Source: Rhea pennata
Lineage: Eukaryota > Chordata > Aves > Rheiformes > Rheidae
Direction: 5' to 3'
NCBI RefSeq assembly: GCF_028389875.1
Contig: NC_084663.1
Span: 118,505,801-118,569,800 of the forward strand
Length of the DNA: 64,000 nt
How positions within the stretch are numbered: position 1 is the stretch's first letter; each line of letters starts with the position of its first letter. The position numbers and the translations under genes were made by a program. The notes below the pieces were generated by a model. That model did no database searches and was not told where the DNA came from. It saw only the letters and a list, made by a program, of their open reading frames with translations. Shown in pieces: positions 57,475 through 64,000 of the stretch.

Positions 57475-60250
57475 TTCTATTACTATAAAAAGAAGGAAAT
57501 GAACAAGGAGGAAAGTGCTCCAACTAAAATATTCTTTACTTGGTGGGGGAGGGTGGGGAAGGGAGCAGTTACCAGTTACATAGGCCGAAATGCATTTCTA
57601 CCACTGTAACTTTATTATTTTTCTGTATAGGACTAATTATAACCATTTTAGTTCTTATGCTGCTGCCGTTAAATCCACAAAAAGGAGGCAAGTTGTACTG
57701 CTCTAACACTGGTACTACTAAAATAGTATAATTTAACTGTAGATAAATCTGAAAAACTTTAGCATAGAACTCAGTATCAAAACATGGAGAGAAAATACTG
57801 AGCTTTGTCATTTACAGCTTGTTTTCAGAACAACCCAGCTCAGCTTTCTCTTTAGGATACTTCAGCTTTGAGATAGCATAGCAATGTAGCATGATGCATA
57901 GAGAGAGAAGTAGCGAAACATTCAAAAGAGTTTCTTTTTGCTAAAGCAAAAAAAAAATACAGTAGATGAGACTAAGATAACTGCCAAAGAACAGCAGAAC
58001 TTGAAATACAGAGCATTGAATAATGGTTATGTGTACTCAATGTTATATTTCAATGTAATTCTAATATTAAATTATATTTTGAAATACCTCTTCAATTGCA
58101 AATGTTGTTTTTCAAACTGGCATTACTGCTGACAGAGGAACTCTGATTTTCATCTGATTGTGTAAATGCGCTCAAATTCAACTGCAATATATGAGGGCTC
58201 TATGACAGAACCGTGCGTAGTAGACCTTAGTTTTGATGCCGGCAGCAGTGCCTCTGTGCTAGGCCATACCCTCTTTCAGGAAACGATTGCACCACCACCT
58301 CCCTACTCCTCCCAACACAAGCCCAGCCTGCTCGGGCTCACGTCCTTCGTATTTCCAAACTTCCCACCCCGGGATCCCACTCCTGGGCTCTGAGGACAAG
58401 CTTCCAGGAACTGAGCGGAGCAGATGAAGGAAGCTGCTGCCGCAGCATCAGGGGCTCGTTGACTGACTGACAGCGACTGCCTGTTCAAAGGCAAACGCGC
58501 AGTACTTCTAGTAAGTGCCTCTCCCCAGGAAGATATGGGCTGCTGTTTCGTAATACTGTCTCTGTGCACCAGAGATTTCTAAACTTGTCTGTGCACTTTT
58601 ATATGTTCAGGGTAAATGCCCTGCCTTTTCCTTTGGAAGGAAGAAAGCTGTTTTCCATACAACAGAGCTTTAAGACTAAAGAAGGGTAGTTTCAATAATT
58701 GACGTGAAAACTGCTTTTCAGATTCCATCCTTTCTCTGTTGTCTTCGCACATCTTTATAATGTTGTGCAGTTCACCTTCTACCTCAAAAGTTTACTAATG
58801 TTTGGTTACACTGTGTGTTTTAAAAATATTTTGAAAATCAGTAAGAGATGCTGCATATACTGGGAAATATTGTAGCATACCTGCAGGTAATACTTATTAA
58901 AAAAAATAAAGAAAAAAAGCACTGAATGCTCCTTGAGGACCTTCTTAATCAAATGAAAAACAGTAGAGTGGGCCAAAAAAGTTCTTTGTTAAAGAGAGCA
59001 AGGGAAGAGAATCATTTTGCCCAAGGTGTGTTGAAGGCTGCTCCTCAGGTATGAGTGAGTGGCCTGTAAGCTTTCAGTCATCCTGAATTCCTATAACTCA
59101 AGCTTATCTTTCAGCTTGAACCTTTCGTCTTGCCAAGTGCATCTATATCTTTTTTGTTTCTGTCCACCACCAGAACAGTAGCTCCCTCTGAGATTATATA
59201 ATGAAGAATTATGTAATTATATGAGACAGAAGGAAATGGAGAGTTGACATACAGCTTACTGTAACAGACAGCAGGGACCTTCCCAACTATAAAAAAGCAG
59301 CAGCTAGACATGCATTTAAATCCTCTAGGAAGAAAAATAATGGTCTGGACTTATGGTAAGTAACCATCATGTACTGCTCACCACATGTGCAAGTAACTGA
59401 ACCACAGTAATTCTAATGAAACACCAGAGGAATTTCATTCAGTGAGTAAACAGGATGTAAAACATGATTTCAGGCCTCTCCTCCTCCTGTATCTTACAGA
59501 ATAAGACTGTAGATTACTTGTATGCAATTTGACAGAACAGAGATGGTGCTAAACCTTCACGTGACTAGAACTCATTACTTGTATTGAGTAGGTTCCTACT
59601 CCACGCATTTTTTTCATTATTGTGCAATTCATGGTGAAAACTGGTTACCTGTTGCAAACAAAGGTACTGGAATTTGACCTCATACTGTCTTTGACAAACA
59701 CAGGACAGATCCAGGGGGGAAGGGAGCTATGCGACCTTACGATAGTAACATATTATGCAAGTGTGTGTGATGTGCCAGCTGAGAAGAATCAAAATCATCT
59801 GATTAAATTTTTAGTTCTTATCTTGCTGTCTGGGTCTTGTAGCTGAGCTTGTTTTGCCAGGCTTGAGCAAACATTTGCAGGTAGCAATACTCTTCAATAC
59901 TACTCTGTACTGACTATTCATTTAAAAAGTATGCTGGTAATTTTTTTTTTAGTATGTACCCAGCCTCATTCCTGAGGTCTAGCTACTGAAAATGAAAGGA
60001 CAGGAAACTATCCTTTGTCCTGGGCTTAATTCCATTTACTTCTGATTCATTTCTAATACATCCACTGAACAACTGAAAACGAGAGACATGTTGGTAGAGC
60101 AGCAGTTGGTGCACTATGTACCCAGCACATAAATCCCGCTGCAGAGCAGAACGAGTGCAACGTTTGCATCAGAATGTCCTGCTTTCAGAAAGTCAGTACC
60201 CTAAGACATGAATGCAACCATTGAGGACATGCCAGCAACCATCCTCGGGG
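57475..60250. other. Intergenic DNA between DOP1B and MORC3
   Basis: Mostly AT-rich with no recognised gene. A small GC-richer patch at about 58,190-58,520 holds short open frames on both strands and a GACT repeat, but no recognisable protein. A minus-strand segment with LNLSAFTQSDENQSSSV behind a TTGCAG acceptor (about 58,185) could be a further exon of the candidate minus-strand gene, but its downstream donor is poor. Confidence 0.5.
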
Positions 60251-60865
60251 CTAGGGCAAAAGCTCTGCTTTCAAGAAAATTCGAGTGTCCTGGAGGACGA
60301 AGCTGGTTTGGAAACTGCTCCGGGGGCACCGTCCGAGGCGAAGGTGGAGCCCTAGCCTCGGGAAACGGGAGCGTCCCTGCCTGGCGCTGGAAACGCCAAA
60401 ATGTCTCAACAAGCCTACGCACTTTCACCCCAAACAAACAAAAAACGCCACCCGACCCCAACACCACACGGAGCCCTCCAGACTTTCCCCACAGCGCCTT
60501 CCCGCGCCCTCAGAGAAGCTAATGCAGGGGGCGGGCTCCCCTCCCAGCGCCGTTTCTGCGCGACCGAGGCGGCGGCGCGGCCGTCCCGGCCCGCGTTCAC
60601 GGGCTGCGCCCTGGCTCCCGGGGCGGCCTCCCCTCCCCCCTCAGCGCCGCGCCGCGCCGCCGCCGGCCGCGATGGGGCGGGGCCGCCGCCCGCCCGGGCC
60701 CCGCCTCGCGGCGGGGACGGTTGCGCCTCGCGCCGGAAGCGCGCGAGGAGGAGGAAGGCGGAGGGAGGCGGAAGTGCTGGCGCCGGGCGCTCCCCCTTCC
60801 TTCCCCCCCCCCTCCCCCGTCCCCAACCTCGGCGCTCTCCCGCCCCGGCTCTCGCTGCGGCACAA

Positions 60866-60876
60866 AAGATGGCGGC
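60866..60876 (+). promoter_or_regulatory. MORC3: YY1-type motif over the MORC3 start codon
   Basis: AAGATGGCGGC is the classic YY1 consensus, and its ATG is the MORC3 initiation codon. YY1 elements just downstream of transcription starts position initiation in many TATA-less promoters, and here the motif also codes for the conserved MAA N-terminus. Confidence 0.55.
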
Positions 60877-60907
60877 GAAAACACAGGGCGGGATCCGCCT
60901 CAGCGCG
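60869..60907 (+). CDS. MORC3: MORC3 coding exon 1 (residues 1-13; rest beyond the window)
   Basis: Encodes MAAKTQGGIRLSA, matching the MAAQPPRGIRLSA N-terminus of human MORC3, and ends in phase 0 at the donor GCG/GTGAGC. MORC3 is a nuclear GHKL-type ATPase with a CW zinc finger that binds H3K4me3 and localises to PML bodies (family knowledge); only the residues before the ATPase fold are present here. The start has A at -3 (AAAAGATGG) and G at +4. Position directly after DOP1B on the same strand agrees with vertebrate synteny. I searched the remaining 3 kb and did not find exon 2 (expected LCPKFLHTNS). Confidence 0.85.
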
Positions 60908-63900
60908 GTGAGCGGCGGCCGCGGCTCCCTCCCACACCCCGTCTTCCCCCGGGGCGGGGAGAGGGCAGCGGCGGCCCCGAGCGGGCCGTCGGCCCGGCCC
61001 GGGGAGCGGGGAAGGGGGGGGGGGGTCGTGCGGGGTCCGCGCTGCCGGGGAGCCCCGGGCGGGTGGCGGGGAGCGAGGCCCTGGGGAGGGGGGAGCCGCT
61101 GGGGCCGCCCGCGCGGCTCGTCGCTCCTCGGTAATAAAAGCGGGAAGCTGAAGAGGGAGCAAAGTCCCCCCGGGTTGGGGAGGACGCGTTGTCTGCCCGG
61201 GAATAAAAAGTTGCGGGCGAAGCGTTGCAGGGATCGGGCTGCAGAGCCCGTCGCCTCCTGCCCTCGAGACGAGCCAGCGCTGCTCATCGCCCTGAACTCC
61301 CCTCCCTTTTCTGTGCCGTTCCCTCTGCTCTTCCCGTTAAGCCCGGCAGCCCAGCTGGGCCCCGGAGCGGGCGGTGGAGCTCGTGGGAGCCCTCCCGACC
61401 CTGCGGCGGGCGTTGGTAGTTGAACGATGACGCGGGGGCGAGGAGGGTGATTATTTCTGAGGACGGTGGGGTTTTTTTTGTTTTATTCTCTGTGTTTTCG
61501 AGTTTTTTCTTTCCTTTGAGGAAGTTCATGATCTGTTGCAGCGATGTAGTTGTGAACAGCATGACCTTTAGTTGCAAGCTTGTGACTTAAAATCTTAACC
61601 TCTTTTTGGCAAGAGCTAGGATGGTGAATACGCCTTAAATTGAATCCACGACTGTATTGGGCCCTTCAGTTACAGTGTTGCTGATTATTGTCATTATGCT
61701 GTAGTTGGTCACTTGCTTATTTATGTTAATAAAAATGAGGGAGCTGTTAAAACTACTTCATTTTTTAATAAATCATTACTGGGAGAACCTGGATGTTTTT
61801 TAAAGGCCTTTCTGGCTTTTGCTGTGTATAAGTCACACTATAGTTAAAAGCACCCTGGTTCAGAACCATACTACTTATTTTGAAACTTGGAATAGAATAG
61901 TAGAAAGAAGCTGGATCATTACAGTAATTTCTCTAACATTTGAGTGAAAAATGTATTCTACTACATTTTCAGAACTGCTTAAATTACCTTTGTATAAGCG
62001 GCCATCATCACAGAGGTTAGCTATAAATGTCATGTAAAATGTCATGTCATATTAATTCAATACTTAAATGCATTAGTAGTTTTCTGGAGGGGGAAAAATA
62101 CATAAGCATTAATATCTGCATTTGCAAAAAGCGCTCTAACAGCAGTCAGACTGAAATGTTTAAAACTATTCTCAAGTCAGCTTGTCAAAGGGATTTCGAC
62201 TTCTTGCAGATGAGAAATCTAAACTAAACTTAGTGGAATTGGTAACTTTATGAATTATTTTTAGGATGCTTTTTGTTTGTTTGTTAGTCAGTAGTCATAA
62301 CTGAAAAACTACACTCAGTCTGTTTGCAGTCAAAGCTATATTCTTTGCAGGTTTCCAATAAAGAAATGAAGCAGCTGATACAGTGTTCTAACAGATCATA
62401 TTCTACAGTGAAGAAGGCTCTGCTTTTCAGAAAAGAACAGATACTAATGGCCGCAATCTCTTCTGTCAACAGCTATTCTTTGGAAATACGTTGGGTTTCA
62501 CCAAATTATTTCCCTTAGATTCAGAAGCATGTATGAACAGCACAGGTAGTTTGAACAGGCCTAGTAACTAATTCCCACCCTTACATTTATTTCCTTCTGT
62601 TTCCTGGGTAAATTTTTGCTCCGTTGCATGAGACGGATCAGGCAACTGATGCATGTTAAAAATAAGATTTAAAAAAACTATTTTTAATTTGGATCAGCTC
62701 CCTGTTGTGGTTCATTACGCAGTCATGTAACAGAACTAGCATAACTGGTAGAGAGGGGAAAAGAGGAGTATATCAAGAAACAAGCAGCCAGATGGAATTT
62801 TCATGGCTTACGCTGGCACTGTCATACCACTGAAATAAGTGCTGGCAAGACTGTGGCCTAAGAACAGTTCAGAAAGTGTGGAAGGACAAGGACTGGGGCA
62901 GGGTTTGGAGGAGAAAGAAGACGGTGAGAGAAGCAACCAGGGGAGAATGGCAGTAGAATCTTCCACCAAGAAGTCACAAGCGTCTTCATTCTTTAGTATT
63001 GGCTGGTTATAATTGTAGGAGATGCTTCTCTTAGGGCTGCTGAGTCTTTTAATAATATAAACTACATACTTGGTTTGAAGGAAGGGGAAGGTTAGTTGTA
63101 TCCTCAAAAGGAGTTTTGCTGGACTTTGTCTCCAGAGAAAAAGTGAAACTGCTAGCCAAAACCCACATACTAATAAAATGCTTTTGCCCAGCAAACAAAG
63201 CAGCTGCATTTGGGTCGTCTCAACTACAACCATGCTAACATAATAAAAAGGGGTCATTCACCCTGGAGTTAACTCTTTCTTACATCATCCATTTTCTTGT
63301 TGGATCAGTCTTGAACTGCACTTGTTCGTGAGTTAACTAAAGCATACTTTGAGGAAATGAAAGGGACAACATTGGCTTAAAAAATTCCTGATGAAATGGA
63401 GTTAACCCCTCAGTTGTGCTGAGAGTTGTGCAGAGTATGCTCTGAAGCAAACTAGGGAGCTAATGGTCTTAAGTCACTCTTCTCCAGTTTTTAATCTTTC
63501 TGGGATGATGTTTTGTGTCTTTGTTTCACAGCTTTACATTAGCAAATGGACCTAAGTGCTGTGAGGAAGACTTCCCAGTGAGCTTTTGTGTGGGATATTT
63601 TTGCTGAGGGAGCTATTAGAGCCAAGAATCAATTTTTTACAATTCCCCTGTTCCAATGTGTAACTTTCAGTTTCATATAACTATTCCCAAGTTCCCACAG
63701 GTCTATGCACCACCTTTCAGCCTTTCTAAAACCTTACCACTTGAAATGTGGATCCAAAAAGATCAACATGGTTCTCATGTTTGTTTATAGAAGAGTATTT
63801 CTTTAAGATACTATTCCTTTCTATGTTAGTCACTAGTATGCAGCAATGAAATGAAGGTTGGAGAAGCATTGGATTACATAGGCAACACATGAAGACATCT

Positions 63901-64000
63901 ACTTTTTATGCACGTAGATTCACTTGATTTCACAGAAAAAAGAACGTTTACCCATGATTTTTTTTCAGCGTTGGTGACACTGAGGTTTTTTCCTTCACTG
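60908..64000 (+). other. MORC3: MORC3 intron 1 (5' part)
   Basis: Begins in the CpG island and becomes AT-rich after about 61,430. No exon, recognisable repeat or RNA gene is evident. The minus-strand open frame at 62,808-63,257 has no recognisable family. Confidence 0.7.

Larger units (their letters stand above)
60290..61420 (+). promoter_or_regulatory. MORC3: CpG island, MORC3 promoter
   Basis: A second sharp rise in G+C and CpG, with no TATA box close to the likely start. Two ETS/GABP-type motifs (CCGGAAG at 60,733-60,739 and GCGGAAGTG at 60,768-60,776) lie 90-140 bases before the start codon, and a YY1-type motif covers it. Long open frames in all six frames here (up to 340 codons) result from GC richness. 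Confidence 0.8.

Noticed and set aside
57540-57731. Short + strand frame with a hydrophobic, membrane-like segment
   Set aside because: T-rich DNA read in one frame gives Leu/Ile/Phe/Val runs by chance; no splice or family support.
58166-58393. 75-codon + strand frame in the small GC patch
   Set aside because: No recognisable domain, no promoter or splice evidence; kept only as part of the intergenic description.
60401-61423. 340-codon open frame over the MORC3 CpG island, and the 290-codon one on the opposite strand
   Set aside because: GC-rich DNA has few stops in any frame. The composition is low-complexity Ala/Pro/Gly/Arg, and the real coding exon here is the 39-nt MORC3 start within another signal context.
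61500-64000. MORC3 exon 2
   Set aside because: No sequence coding for the expected LCPKFLHTNS start of the ATPase domain was found; it must lie beyond the window.

Overview
The window looks like nuclear DNA of a bird (or a close sauropsid relative). It is an intron-rich vertebrate locus with two CpG-island promoters. It carries CR1-type LINE 3' ends, one with the terminal ATTCTGTG repeats typical of avian CR1, and few other recognisable interspersed repeats. The gene order DOP1B then MORC3 on the same strand matches the human chromosome 21q22 synteny block. I see no bacterial, plasmid, phage or CRISPR features.

Layout. 1-3,200: AT-rich intergenic DNA with no gene I can recognise. 3,240-4,400: CpG island, the likely DOP1B promoter and non-coding exon 1, with tandem GC boxes and a near-consensus RFX X-box. 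6,724-54,985: the complete coding part of DOP1B (DOPEY2) on the + strand. I assembled 36 coding exons by hand. Every intron is GT-AG, the phases agree across all joins, and the spliced frame is 6,888 nt (2,295 residues plus TAG), close to the roughly 2,300 residues of human DOP1B. 54,986-60,250: DOP1B 3' UTR and the gap between the genes, including a weak candidate minus-strand gene at 55.9-57.4 kb. 60,290-61,420: CpG island of MORC3. 60,869-60,907: MORC3 coding exon 1 (13 codons), followed by MORC3 intron 1 to the end of the window.

Gene roles, from family knowledge. DOP1 proteins are very large peripheral membrane proteins that pair with MON2 at the trans-Golgi and endosomes and act in endosome-Golgi traffic. 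MORC3 is a nuclear GHKL-ATPase and CW-zinc-finger chromatin protein of PML bodies. They are conserved neighbours with separate promoters, and nothing here shows shared function.

The most unusual points are these: a run of 34 T that forms most of the polypyrimidine tract before DOP1B exon 20; an unrecognised minus-strand frame with phase-compatible splice sites between the two genes; an X-box in the DOP1B promoter; a YY1-type motif covering the MORC3 start codon; and a GC-richer, ORF-dense insert-like block in intron 29. I found no clear new multi-gene system.
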